A stretch of DNA of 64,000 bases from Fodinibacter sp963811825 (GTDB lineage Bacteria; Actinomycetota; Actinomycetes; Actinomycetales; Dermatophilaceae). The stretch is from assembly GCA_963811825.1 (NCBI GenBank), contig CAWESS010000022.1, positions 248,001-312,000 on the forward strand, read 5' to 3'. The notes under the pieces are model-generated. The model saw nothing but the letters and a program-made list of their open reading frames with translations, was not told the DNA's origin and made no database searches. A program made the position numbers and the translations under genes. Below are positions 27,071-35,419 of this stretch, one piece after another. Every line of letters begins with the position of its first letter. Position 1 is the stretch's first letter.

Positions 27071-27685
27071 TCACATCGTGCGCGCGGCGGCTGCCTGGGC
27101 CCGGGCGACGTCGTCGAGCAGGTGTCGCAGCGGCTCGGGTACCTCGTCGTCACCCACAGCAGCGGCGAGCCCACGGGCGAACACGCTCTTGCGGCCCGAC
27201 ACCGTGCCGGCGAACCGGTGCAGCTGCTCGTGGGTCGGCCTGCCCTGCCAGGCCTGCTGGCGGCAGAACCGATCGAAGCTCTGACCCAGGTCGAGGTGGT
27301 CGAGCACTGCGCGCACGCGGTCGGTGCCGAGCGCGCGGATCAGCTCGTCCTCGAGGTCGCGCCGGCAGGTGTGGAAGCCGTGCGCCGCCAGGTCGTCCAC
27401 CGAGGTGATCGGTACCCCGACGACGGAGAGGGCACGCACGAAGAACGGCGCCTCGGCCTCGTCGGTGAGGCCGAGAACCCGGCGACGCACGGCATCCGAG
27501 AGCAGTTCCCCGAGGTGACGGCGCACGTTCGTGGCGCCACCCATGACGCGGATCTCGATGTCGGCCCCGAGGTCTCGGCGACGCGCGAGAACGTCGAGCG
27601 CTGCCCGGTCGCTGGCGCCCTCGACGAGCACGACCACGGATGCCGGGTGCTCAGGAGGCGCGAGCGCATCGTCGGCACGTGTCAT
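27071..27685 (-). CDS. Stand-alone TOPRIM-domain protein (OLD-nuclease C-terminal type)
   Basis: A 204-residue protein whose N-terminal third is a TOPRIM domain: VVVLVEGASDRAALDVLARR carries the catalytic Glu, and GLTDEAEAPFF replaces the usual DxD with D-x-A. It matches the TOPRIM part of OLD-family nucleases without the ATPase half. The remaining helices include CRRDLEDELIRALG and CRQQAWQGRPTHEQLHRF, typical of actinobacterial 'TOPRIM nucleotidyl transferase/hydrolase' proteins. No nuclease partner lies beside it. Function is unproven. Confidence 0.82.
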   Translation of the reverse strand: MTRADDALAPPEHPASVVVLVEGASDRAALDVLARRRDLGADIEIRVMGGATNVRRHLGELLSDAVRRRVLGLTDEAEAPFFVRALSVVGVPITSVDDLAAHGFHTCRRDLEDELIRALGTDRVRAVLDHLDLGQSFDRFCRQQAWQGRPTHEQLHRFAGTVSGRKSVFARGLAAAVGDDEVPEPLRHLLDDVARAQAAAARTM

Positions 27686-27739
27686 GGGAGTTGATCCTCA
27701 CCGATCGGCACGCGGCCCGCTAGCCGATTTCGCAGCTGG

Positions 27740-28243
27740 TCAGGCGTCGGCGGCGAGGATCTGTTCGCGCAGGATGTCGGCGTGGCCGCAGTGCTGGGCC
27801 AGTTCGCGCAGCACGTGCAACAGCACCCAGTGCAGCGGGAGCGGGCCGCGATGGTTGCCCGTGAGGACGGCATCCAGCCCCAGGTCGGCGACAGCTCGGC
27901 GCGAGTCCTCGCACGCGGCCCGGTGGGCGGCCCGGACCGACGCGATGGTGTCGGCGTCGTCGAGCACGAACGAGTCGTCCGGGGTTGCGGGCAGGCCCAG
28001 CTCGGCGCGTGACGTACCCGTGACCGCCTCCACGAACCACACCTTCTCCACGAACGTCGCGTGCTTGACGAGGCCGAGCAGGGTGGTGCGCGAGGGCACG
28101 AGCCGGCGCCGGGCCTGCTCCTCGGTGAGTCCGTCGAGGCAGGCATCCAAGCCGTGGCGGTGCTCGTCGATGAGGGCGTCGAGCCGGGTGCGAAGCGCAG
28201 CGTCCGGCGGCGTGGCGTCGCCCGCGGGGGGTGCGTTGGTCAT
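27740..28243 (-). CDS. DinB family protein
   Basis: A 167-residue four-helix DinB/YfiT-like protein (DUF664 group). Metal-ligand histidines are in LVKHATFVEKVWF, with LHWVLLHVLRELAQHCGHAD later. The family includes metal-dependent thiol S-transferases (mycothiol- or bacillithiol-linked) and proteins of unknown action. A leaderless TACCGT -10 precedes the ATG by 6 bases. It is separate from the TOPRIM gene by 54 bases. Confidence 0.9.
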   Translation of the reverse strand: MTNAPPAGDATPPDAALRTRLDALIDEHRHGLDACLDGLTEEQARRRLVPSRTTLLGLVKHATFVEKVWFVEAVTGTSRAELGLPATPDDSFVLDDADTIASVRAAHRAACEDSRRAVADLGLDAVLTGNHRGPLPLHWVLLHVLRELAQHCGHADILREQILAADA

Positions 28244-28249
28244 GTGGCC

Positions 28250-28255
28250 ACGGTA
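28250..28255 (-). promoter_or_regulatory. -10 hexamer of leaderless promoter (TACCGT)
   Basis: TACCGT on the minus strand ends 6 bases before the ATG at 28243 and is itself inside a TATGCCG motif copy. Confidence 0.5.
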
Positions 28256-28324
28256 TGCCGTGGCGCCTCCTGGGGCAGTGGTCGCGTCGGCGTGTGGCGA
28301 CGCGAGACGCGGCACACTGGTGCC

Positions 28325-28663
28325 GTGACGAAACGTCGGGTCGATCCGGTCGCGGTGGCCGCGGCGATCCTGGCCGTGGTGATGATCGGCGTCTACCTGT
28401 GGGTCATCGAGGGCCAGGAGGGCGACCCGGCGCTGTGGTACCTGGCGATGCTCGTCGTCGGCGCAGCGGCTGCGGGGGTCGGTGCGCTGGGGACGGCACC
28501 GCACCGACGGCTCTTGCTCCTCGGGGCAGGGCTGCTTCTCGGCGCGGCCGGTGCCCTCGGGCTCCTCACGATCGGTCTGCCGGTGCTGGTCGCAGGTGGC
28601 CTGTGCCTCCTGTCAGCGGCGCGCGCAGGGGCCGGAGTCGAGCAGGGCCCGCCGCGGCCCTGA
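28325..28663 (+). CDS. Hypothetical membrane protein (112 aa)
   Basis: A 112-residue protein with three or four hydrophobic helices: VAVAAAILAVVMIGVYLWV, then LAMLVVGAAAAGVGALG, LLLLGAGLLLGAAGALGLL and VLVAGGLCLLSAA. It starts with a short basic N-terminus and ends in a polar tail. I recognise no family. The GTG at 28325 is chosen because the hydrophobic pattern starts there and the longer frame upstream is the shadow of the DinB gene. It is convergent with the proteasome activator gene, 8 bases apart. Confidence 0.65.
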   Translation: MTKRRVDPVAVAAAILAVVMIGVYLWVIEGQEGDPALWYLAMLVVGAAAAGVGALGTAPHRRLLLLGAGLLLGAAGALGLLTIGLPVLVAGGLCLLSAARAGAGVEQGPPRP

Positions 28664-28671
28664 ACCGGCGC

Positions 28672-29328
28672 TCAGAGGTACTGGCCGGTGCCCTCGGCGT
28701 GGCCCGGTGCGCCGTCGGGGCGGGGGAGGTGCTGCCCGGGAGCGCCACCAGTGGGCGGCGGCCCGGCGTGGTGGCTCGCGCCCGGCGGCAGGGCCCGCAT
28801 CTGCTGCAGCTGCGCCTGAGCGGCCATCTGCTGCGCGACGAGCGCCGTCTGGATGCCGTGGAACAGGCCTTCCAGCCAGCCCACCAGCTGGGCCTGCGCG
28901 ATCCGCAGCTCGGCGTCGCTGGGCGCCTCCTCGCTGAACGGCAGCGCGATCCGCTCGAGCTCCTCGACCAGCTCGGGGGCCAGGCCGTCCTTGAGCTCGG
29001 CGATCGAGCGTCCGTGGATCTCGGCCAGGCGGGCCCGGCCGCGCTCGTCGAGCGGTGCGCTGCGGACCTCCTCGAGCAGCTGCTTGATCATCGAGCCGAT
29101 CCGCATGACCTTGGCGGGTTGCTCGACGAGGTCGGCCGGGTTGGTCGGGCGCTCGCGGGGCTCCTCCCGTGGCGGGTCGTCGTGGCGGGCGACGCCCATG
29201 CCGTCCTGGGTGACGACGACGACGCGCTCGCTGTCGACGTTGACGGCTGCGAAAGTGGCGTCGTCCTCAGCCGTCGTGTCGCCTGACTCGTCGCGACGGT
29301 CGTTGTCAGGGGAGGCCTGCTCAGTCAT
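28672..29328 (-). CDS. bpa: Bacterial proteasome activator (Bpa/PafE)
   Basis: A 218-residue homologue of Bpa (PafE, formerly DUF2587), the ATP-independent ring that opens the actinobacterial 20S proteasome. The helical core runs from PADLVEQPAKVMRIGSMIKQ through AQLVGWLEGLFHGIQTAL, and the disordered Pro/Gly-rich tail ends in GQYL, the gate-opening motif that docks into the proteasome alpha ring. The acidic N-terminus is also typical. No proteasome genes lie in the window. GGGGAGG sits 12 bases before the ATG. Confidence 0.95.
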   Translation of the reverse strand: MTEQASPDNDRRDESGDTTAEDDATFAAVNVDSERVVVVTQDGMGVARHDDPPREEPRERPTNPADLVEQPAKVMRIGSMIKQLLEEVRSAPLDERGRARLAEIHGRSIAELKDGLAPELVEELERIALPFSEEAPSDAELRIAQAQLVGWLEGLFHGIQTALVAQQMAAQAQLQQMRALPPGASHHAGPPPTGGAPGQHLPRPDGAPGHAEGTGQYL

Positions 29329-29388
29329 GCGCCCATCCTGCCCCACGGCCTCCTGCCTCGCGGCCGGGGCTGACCAAGGCCTTGGGGG

Positions 29389-29417
29389 TTGACATCGACA
29401 AACGATATGAATATCGT
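29389..29417 (+). promoter_or_regulatory. Promoter of the DUF2975-XRE operon
   Basis: A perfect -35 TTGACA (29389-29394), a 17-base spacer and TATCGT (29412-29417) as -10. The AT-rich stretch stands out in this G+C-rich window. The -10 lies inside the palindrome at 29402-29417, so a protein bound there would block transcription. Confidence 0.6.
29402..29417. promoter_or_regulatory. Palindromic operator overlapping -10
   Basis: ACGATAT-GA-ATATCGT is a perfect 7-2-7 palindrome covering the -10 of the DUF2975 promoter. The XRE protein encoded downstream is the obvious candidate binder, by inference. Confidence 0.55.
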
Positions 29418-29426
29418 CAATCAGTA

Positions 29427-29443
29427 GTATCGACAGTCGATAC
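29427..29443. promoter_or_regulatory. Second palindromic operator
   Basis: GTATCGAC-A-GTCGATAC is a perfect 8-1-8 palindrome just downstream of the first operator and 21 bases before the ATG at 29465. Both share the TATCG half-site, so one regulator may bind both. Confidence 0.55.
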
Positions 29444-29464
29444 GAAGCATCGGAGGGACTGGCC

Positions 29465-30106
29465 ATGGACCACGACTCGACACCACCGCCCACGACGCCG
29501 AACGAGAAGCCGCGTCGCGACTGGTTCGCCTTCGACCGCAGCGACCGCTGGGGCCTGGGCATCCTGCTCGCACTCGTCGTGCTCGCCGCCCTGGTCGCAG
29601 ACGTCGTGGTCCCGCTCGTGCGCTGGGGGGCGGGCGACGGCATCCCCCTGCCGTTCCTCAGCGACGTCACCGTTCCCGAGCTCGACGCCGTCGGAACGAC
29701 CTACGGATCCGCGGCCTACGACGTCGTCCTCGCCGACCCCACCGTCGCGCAACGTCTGCTCGAGCTCGCGCCGGGCCTGCTGACGGTAGGCCTCATCGCC
29801 ACCGGCTGCATCCTGATCGTTGCGGTCATGCGCACGATCGCCGCAGGGGACCCGTTCGTCGCCAGCAACGTCCGCCGCATGCGCCAGCTGGCGGCGCTGC
29901 TCCTCGTCGGGCCTTTCGTCACCTTCTTCGTGTCGATGTCGGTGGACGGGGCGCTGCTCGGCGACGTCGACCTCGGCGGCCTTCCGTTCTCGGCACACCT
30001 CGACATCCCGTGGGCATGGTTCATCGCCGGCATGGTCGTGGCACTGCTCGCCGAGGCCTTCAAGGCGGGCAGCCGCCTGCGCGACGACGTCGACGGGCTG
30101 GTCTGA
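29465..30106 (+). CDS. DUF2975 family membrane protein
   Basis: A 213-residue membrane protein with four hydrophobic helices: GLGILLALVVLAALVADVVV, LLTVGLIATGCILIVAV, LAALLLVGPFVTFFVSM and AWFIAGMVVALLAEAF. RTIAAGDPFVASNVRRMR is the conserved cytoplasmic loop and AEAFKAGSRLRDDVDGLV the usual C-terminus. DUF2975 genes are nearly always followed by a small XRE regulator, as here, with overlap TGATG. A Shine-Dalgarno GGAGGG lies 7 bases before the ATG. Function is unknown; a membrane signal for the regulator is possible. Confidence 0.88.
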   Translation: MDHDSTPPPTTPNEKPRRDWFAFDRSDRWGLGILLALVVLAALVADVVVPLVRWGAGDGIPLPFLSDVTVPELDAVGTTYGSAAYDVVLADPTVAQRLLELAPGLLTVGLIATGCILIVAVMRTIAAGDPFVASNVRRMRQLAALLLVGPFVTFFVSMSVDGALLGDVDLGGLPFSAHLDIPWAWFIAGMVVALLAEAFKAGSRLRDDVDGLV

Positions 30107-30336
30107 TGCCGGTCGACGAGCCGCACCGGGTGACGTGTCACCTCGACCGCCTCCTCGAGGAGCGGGGCATGACCCTCGCGGCCCTCGCGGATGCCGTCGG
30201 GGTCACCGTCGTGAACCTCTCGGTGCTGAAGAACAACCGGGCCAAGGCCGTGCGCTTCAGCACCATCACCGCGATCTGCGAGGTGCTCGACTGCCAGGTG
30301 GGCGACGTGCTGAGCGTCGAGCACGAGGTGCGCTGA
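30106..30336 (+). CDS. XRE-family HTH regulator (YozG-like)
   Basis: A 76-residue single-domain Cro/C1-type regulator, LDRLLEERGMTLAALADAVG then VTVVNLSVLKNNRAKAVRFS, of the YozG group that accompanies DUF2975 proteins. Its ATG overlaps the DUF2975 stop, so both are made from one mRNA. It probably binds the two TATCG palindromes ahead of the operon. The end is convergent with an MFS gene, 15 bases away. Confidence 0.92.
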   Translation: MPVDEPHRVTCHLDRLLEERGMTLAALADAVGVTVVNLSVLKNNRAKAVRFSTITAICEVLDCQVGDVLSVEHEVR

Positions 30337-30342
30337 CGGCAT

Positions 30343-30368
30343 CCGACGCGGTTACGGACGCGCGTCGG
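30343..30368. terminator. Short hairpin between convergent genes
   Basis: CCGACGCG (30343-30350) pairs with CGCGTCGG (30361-30368) around a 10-base loop. It overlaps the last codons of the MFS gene on the other strand and has no U-tract, so the call is tentative. Confidence 0.35.
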
Positions 30369-31572
30369 GGCCACCGAGGCGGCGCAGGATCGGCTGGGAT
30401 GCCGCGGCGAGCACCGCCGCTGCCACCCCGGCTCCCACGGTGACGGCGAAGGCTCCCGAGTGTCCGTGGAGGTCGGCGAGGCGACCGGCGGTGGCCGACC
30501 CGACGGCATACCCGATGCCGGTGGCGCCGGCGAGCAGGGTCATCGCGGCACCGACGCGCTGCACCGGGGCAGCGCGCTCGCCGAGCATGAAGACGCTGAT
30601 CATGTACGGCGCGACGACGAAGCCGAGCACGAGGACGACCGCGAACAGCTGTGGCACGGTGTCCGTGACGAGCAGCGGCAACGACAGCAGTCCGAGCCCG
30701 AGGGCCGCGACGAGAACCCTTGAGGCGTAACCGAACCGGGCGGGCAGGGCCGCGACGGCGAGCCCGGCGATGACCGAGCCGACCCCGAGGCAGGCGTGCA
30801 CGAGGCCCGCGATGCCGCTCTGTCCGGCATCCGTCGCGAGCACCGTGGTGCCGGTCTGGATCGAGCCGAAGACGACGCCGACGAGCAGCTGGGCCGCCAG
30901 CAGCACGACGAAGGCGGCCGTGATGAGCCGGGCGCCGGGTGCGGCCTCGGGCCGGTGCGCGTGGGTGAGCCGTGCCGTGGGGTGCAGGGCGAAGGCGCAC
31001 CCGAAGACGAGCAGGATCGACGCGGCGATGACCAGTGCCAGCTCGGGGCTCGCGACGACGACGATGAGGCCGAGCAGGGCCGGGCCGAGCACGAATGACG
31101 CCTCGTCCGCGGCGCCCTCGTAGGAGAAGGCCGCCTCCATGAGGCGCGGCTGGTGGTGCTCCTGGTGGCGGGTGATGGGGCGCCAGCGCACCCGGGCCAG
31201 CGGGCCGATCTGCGGCATCGCGGCGCCGGCGAGGGCGGCCGAGGTGATGACCGCCCACGGGGCGACCTGCGCGTGGGCGAGGGCGACGAGGGCGATGAGG
31301 CCCATTCCGCCGAGCACCGACTGCACGAACACGACGGGGCGCTGCCCGACACGGTCGGCGAGGGACCCGGCGACCGGAGCGCCGACGGCATTCGCGACGG
31401 CCAGGGCTCCGGCGGCGGCACCACCGGTCCCGTACGAGCCGGTCGTCTCGGCGACGAGGAGGAGGGTGCCCATCTGGGCCATGGCGAGAGGCAGCCGGCC
31501 GATGAAGGCAACGGCGACGTAGAGGGGTCCGGCGAGGCTGAACAGCCGCCGGTACGAGGCGATCGGGGACAT
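30352..31572 (-). CDS. MFS transporter
   Basis: A 406-residue major facilitator with 12 predicted helices. The loop 2-3 signature is GSLADRVGQRPVVFVQSV, followed by VRWRPITRHQEHHQ, a basic and His-rich inter-helix segment. It resembles small actinobacterial efflux carriers without known substrate. GGAAG precedes the ATG by 5-9 bases. No regulator is coupled. The upstream 188-base gap contains the terminator of the ABC permease gene. Confidence 0.88.
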   Translation of the reverse strand: MSPIASYRRLFSLAGPLYVAVAFIGRLPLAMAQMGTLLLVAETTGSYGTGGAAAGALAVANAVGAPVAGSLADRVGQRPVVFVQSVLGGMGLIALVALAHAQVAPWAVITSAALAGAAMPQIGPLARVRWRPITRHQEHHQPRLMEAAFSYEGAADEASFVLGPALLGLIVVVASPELALVIAASILLVFGCAFALHPTARLTHAHRPEAAPGARLITAAFVVLLAAQLLVGVVFGSIQTGTTVLATDAGQSGIAGLVHACLGVGSVIAGLAVAALPARFGYASRVLVAALGLGLLSLPLLVTDTVPQLFAVVLVLGFVVAPYMISVFMLGERAAPVQRVGAAMTLLAGATGIGYAVGSATAGRLADLHGHSGAFAVTVGAGVAAAVLAAASQPILRRLGGPDARP

Positions 31573-31709
31573 GCGGGGCTTCCTGGTCTGCGCCCGGGGA
31601 GGGCGAGGCGAGCGTGCGCCGAACCCGCCTCCAAGGACGCACCAGGACCCTGTGCTCCGCCCATTCTACCGGCTGCCACGCCCCGACTACGCCCGATGCC
31701 AAGCTTCAC

Positions 31710-31737
31710 GTTCGCACCACAACGGTGGGTTGCGAAC
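31710..31737 (-). terminator. Hairpin after ABC permease gene
   Basis: GTTCGCA (31710-31716) pairs with TGCGAAC (31731-31737), and CCAC with GTGG inside, with a 2-base bulge. It lies 24 bases past the permease stop. The surrounding sequence, CGCCCGATGCCA then TTCGCACCAC, is shared with the terminator at 48217-48263. Confidence 0.5.
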
Positions 31738-31760
31738 TGGTCTGTCAGGGTGCGGCGGGG

Positions 31761-34691
31761 TCAGGTGGCGCGGCGGGTGACCTGAGGAGCCTTTCGGATG
31801 CCGGCCCACGCGATCGCGCCCGCCACCATCGGTACCAGCACGCCCACGACGAGCAGCGAGAGCCACGGGATGACGAGGATCGTCTCCTGGCCCGTGGGCA
31901 CCCCGGTCACCGAGCTCCAGCCCTCGCTCGTGAGGGCCCGCGAGATCGCGATACCCGGCACGAGCCCGACCGCCACCCCGAGCACGCAGCCCACCGCGGC
32001 GAGGAGGAACGCTGCTGAGCCGGCCATGAGCCGGCGGGTGCCGCGCGTGGCCCCGAGGGCGGCCAGCGTCGCCTGGTCGCTCTGCTGCTCGGCCACGGTG
32101 AGCGCGGTCGAGGTCAGGGTGATGACGAGGATGAGCAGGCCGAAGACGCCCAGCAGGACAGCGACCACGATGCGGTCGTCACGGGAGAAGCCTCGCTCGA
32201 CGAAGACCTCGACCTGGTCGCCGAGCACCTCCTGCAGCCGCTCCACCACCTCGGTGCTGACGGGTGCCCCCGAGGGGTCGCGCACGGTGAATCCCGCGGG
32301 TTGGGTGCTCCAGCCCGTGGTGACGGGGGAGTCCGAGGCCAGCATCAGGTTGGCCCCCATGAGCATTCCCTCGGTCTCGGCGGAGACGGGCAGCTGGATG
32401 ACGGGAAGGGTGACCTCCTGCACCACCTCCACCTGCGGGTCGATGGGGCCGGTGGCCATGGGGTCGGTGAGCAACGTGCCCCGGGCCAGCTGCACCCGGT
32501 CACCGGAGACCGCCGAGGGCGAGAGGGTGCGGGTGATCACGGCGCCGTCGCGCACGGCATCCGCCTGCTTCTCGTCGAGGGTGAGGCGTCGCACGATCTC
32601 CTCGATCGGCAGCAGCAGCGTGGACCCGCTTCCGGCGTAGGCGGCGCCGTCCGACGAACAGGGTGGGGAGCGCCACACGAACGAGTCAGCGGTGCCGGCT
32701 TCCTCCGCAGCCAGGTACCGGGCGTTCTCGGCGGCGTCCCACTCCGGGTCCGAGACGGTGCGCGCCGCGGTGCAGCCGGGCGGCACGATGGTGACGAACT
32801 CGACGCGGTAGGGGTCGGTGGGCATCTGCCCGTCCCCCGTCATCGGGTCCACGGACCCCGCGGCAAGGTTCTCGGAGACCACCAGCCCCGGTGTGGCCGC
32901 CCGCACGGCATCCGCAGCGAGGGGCTCGGCCCAGGACCGCACCACGGCCTCGCCGCTCAGCGTCAGGGGTGTGTAGGTCCGGCGGGCCTGTTCGGTGTCG
33001 CTCGCGAGCCCGGTGAGCCCGAAGCTCAGGCCGGCGACGGCGGCGAGCACCGCTGCCACCGACGGTGCGCTGCGCGAGCGATGGCGGGCGAGGTCGCGCG
33101 CAGCCATCCGCAGGGTCGTCGGCAGGTGCGCGCCGAGCCGGCCGACGCCCGACAGGGCGACCGGCACGAGGAAGAGCGACCCGACGATGAGCACGACGGC
33201 GCCGAGGGTGACCACGTAGTCCGCGCCGGTCTGCACCCCGAGCAGCTGCGCGAGGCTGGGCAGGCCGGCGACGCCGGTCGACCCGAGGACGACGAGGCCG
33301 CCCAGGGTGGCCAGCACCACCCCGACGGCGAGGACGACCTTGCTCGGCGGGGGCGAGACGGCCTGGCCGCGCATCACGCCGACGATGTCGAGCCGACCGA
33401 GTCGGCGGGCAGGAATGAGCGCGGCGATGAGTGTGCTCGCGACCGCGCACAGGGCGATGCCGGCGAGCAGGCCCCACCGGATGTCGAGCGGCGCGTCGAT
33501 GCGGAAGTCGGCCCACCGGTTCAGCCCGCGGATCACGAGCGGCGTCAGGGCGACCCCGAGCACCGTGCCTGCCACGGCGGACGTCGCTCCGAGCACGAGA
33601 GCTGAGGCCAGCACCGTGCGGCGGAGCACTGGGGTGCTGGCGCCGTTGCTCGCGGCCAGGGCGAGGGTGCGTCGCTGCCGGGCCGCGCTGACGGCGAATG
33701 CCGGCCCGACGAGGAGGGTGGTGATGACGAGCAGCATCGCGCCACCCAGGCCTGCGATGAGCCGCATCTGGCTGTCGTCGCCGGAGGCCGAGTCCTGCAG
33801 GTCGGCCGGCAGCTCCTCGATCGCCGGCGGTTCGCGCAGGACCGACGCCGACGTGACCCGGAAGCCGTACTCGTTCAGGGTGAGCACGTCCTCCCACGTC
33901 ACGGGGTCGGCGCCGCGCACGATCCACCCGCCCGGTCCCGGCTGCAGACCGTTCGGCTCGACCGCCATCACCAGCCCGACGTCCCCGTAGAGGCTGCCCG
34001 CCCTGGCCACCCCGACGATCGCGAGGGTCTGCTCGGCGCCGCCGACGGTGACCGTCGCCGTCCCGCTGGTGGGGAGCCCACGCTCGATGCCGGATGCCGT
34101 GACGAGGCCCTCGTCGGTGCCGTCCGGCCAGCGCCCGGAGACGAGCTCGAGCCGCTCCCCGAGGCCGACCCGGCCGTCGAGCGCGAGCCCGCCCACCCGG
34201 ACTCGACGCTCTCCGACGGAGAACCGGGCCTCGAAGTCCGTCACCGATGACACGGGCGCGCCGACGAGGGCGGCCACGGCATCCGCGTTGCCCGAGGGCG
34301 ACCGCTGGGTGTCGAAACCCGGGATCGGGCGCGCCTCACCCAGGGAGCCGCCCGATCCGTAGTTCGGGTCGGGGCCCTGGAGGACCTGCATGGACTCAGG
34401 CCCCTCGACGAGTGCCTGACCGTTGCCCATGAGCAGGGGGATGGCCTCGGCGCCGCGGACGTCCGAGGTCATCGACAGGGTCACGACGAGGCTGAGCAGC
34501 AGCGTGGGCACCGCGACCATGACGACGACGAGCGCGCTGCGACCACGGTGGCGGCGCACGTCGCGGCGGGCCATCCGCAGGGCGACCGCCCAGCTCGCGC
34601 GCCAGGCGGCGAACCGGCTGGGCTCGGCGTGCTGGTCGGGGGTGTGCCGTCCGCCGTCCGTTCGTCCTTCGGGACGGACGAGGGTGGTCAT
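31761..34691 (-). CDS. ABC transporter permease (FtsX-like/MacB type)
   Basis: A 976-residue permease with two FtsX-like repeats. An N-terminal helix after the basic RMARRDVRRHRGRSALVVVM is followed by a large extracytoplasmic domain, a three-helix block near residue 340-470 (ITTLLVGPAFAVSAARQRR), a second helix and extracytoplasmic domain, and a final three-helix block (TLAALGATRGTRRLMAG). The ATG overlaps the ATPase gene's stop (ATGA). Such proteins with a partner ATPase export lipids, peptides or drugs. Confidence 0.92.
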   Translation of the reverse strand: MTTLVRPEGRTDGGRHTPDQHAEPSRFAAWRASWAVALRMARRDVRRHRGRSALVVVMVAVPTLLLSLVVTLSMTSDVRGAEAIPLLMGNGQALVEGPESMQVLQGPDPNYGSGGSLGEARPIPGFDTQRSPSGNADAVAALVGAPVSSVTDFEARFSVGERRVRVGGLALDGRVGLGERLELVSGRWPDGTDEGLVTASGIERGLPTSGTATVTVGGAEQTLAIVGVARAGSLYGDVGLVMAVEPNGLQPGPGGWIVRGADPVTWEDVLTLNEYGFRVTSASVLREPPAIEELPADLQDSASGDDSQMRLIAGLGGAMLLVITTLLVGPAFAVSAARQRRTLALAASNGASTPVLRRTVLASALVLGATSAVAGTVLGVALTPLVIRGLNRWADFRIDAPLDIRWGLLAGIALCAVASTLIAALIPARRLGRLDIVGVMRGQAVSPPPSKVVLAVGVVLATLGGLVVLGSTGVAGLPSLAQLLGVQTGADYVVTLGAVVLIVGSLFLVPVALSGVGRLGAHLPTTLRMAARDLARHRSRSAPSVAAVLAAVAGLSFGLTGLASDTEQARRTYTPLTLSGEAVVRSWAEPLAADAVRAATPGLVVSENLAAGSVDPMTGDGQMPTDPYRVEFVTIVPPGCTAARTVSDPEWDAAENARYLAAEEAGTADSFVWRSPPCSSDGAAYAGSGSTLLLPIEEIVRRLTLDEKQADAVRDGAVITRTLSPSAVSGDRVQLARGTLLTDPMATGPIDPQVEVVQEVTLPVIQLPVSAETEGMLMGANLMLASDSPVTTGWSTQPAGFTVRDPSGAPVSTEVVERLQEVLGDQVEVFVERGFSRDDRIVVAVLLGVFGLLILVITLTSTALTVAEQQSDQATLAALGATRGTRRLMAGSAAFLLAAVGCVLGVAVGLVPGIAISRALTSEGWSSVTGVPTGQETILVIPWLSLLVVGVLVPMVAGAIAWAGIRKAPQVTRRAT

Positions 34692-35419
34692 CGGGCAGCC
34701 TCGCCGGCGGCGAGGAGGTCCTCCGGCCGCTCGCGCTGGCCCGTGCTGTCGACGACGACCCCGTCGCGCAGGAACACGACCCGGTCGGCCCACGCCGCGT
34801 GTCGCGCCTCGTGCGTGACGAGCAGCCCGGCCACCCCTTCGTCGCAGCGCTCGCGCAGGACGCGCAGCACGTCCTCACCGGTGTGGCTGTCGAGCGCCCC
34901 GGTCGGCTCGTCGGCGAGCACGAAGCGGCGGCTGCCGACCAGGGCCCGGGCGATGGCGACCCGTTGCTGCTGACCGCCGGACATCTGGTCGGGGAAGCGG
35001 TCCGAGAGGTCCATCAACCCCATGAGGTCGAGGGTGCGCCGGGCCTGCCGCCGGGCCTGCCCCGCGCGGGTGCCGTCGAGCTCGAGTGGCAGGGCGACGT
35101 TCTCGGCCGCGGTCAGGCTCGGGATGAGGTTGTAGTCCTGGAAGACGAAGCCCATGCGGCGGCGGCGCAGCTTGGCGAGGTCGCGCGGCGCCAGGTCGGT
35201 GAGCGTGTCGCCGCCGATGCTCACCGTGCCGCTCGTCGGCCGGTCGAGGCCACCCGCGACGTTGAGCAGGGTCGACTTGCCCGAGCCGCTGGGCCCCATG
35301 ACGGCCACGAGCTCGCCGATGTGGATGTCGAGGCTGACACCCGCGAGCGCGACGACCGCCATGTTCCGGTCGCCGTGGATCCGGGTGACGTCGGTGAGGA
35401 CGACGTGTGGTGTGCTCAT
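34688..35419 (-). CDS. ABC transporter ATP-binding protein (MacB/LolD type)
   Basis: A 243-residue ATPase. Walker A is GPSGSGKST, the Q-loop FQDYNLIPSLT, the signature MSGGQQQRVAIARALV and Walker B FVLADEPTGALD, then H-loop VTHEARHA. The LADEPTGALDS and two-gene layout are those of the LolD/MacB group. It overlaps PadR upstream and the permease downstream by 4 bases each, making a tight three-gene operon. Confidence 0.96.
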   Translation of the reverse strand: MSTPHVVLTDVTRIHGDRNMAVVALAGVSLDIHIGELVAVMGPSGSGKSTLLNVAGGLDRPTSGTVSIGGDTLTDLAPRDLAKLRRRRMGFVFQDYNLIPSLTAAENVALPLELDGTRAGQARRQARRTLDLMGLMDLSDRFPDQMSGGQQQRVAIARALVGSRRFVLADEPTGALDSHTGEDVLRVLRERCDEGVAGLLVTHEARHAAWADRVVFLRDGVVVDSTGQRERPEDLLAAGEAAR

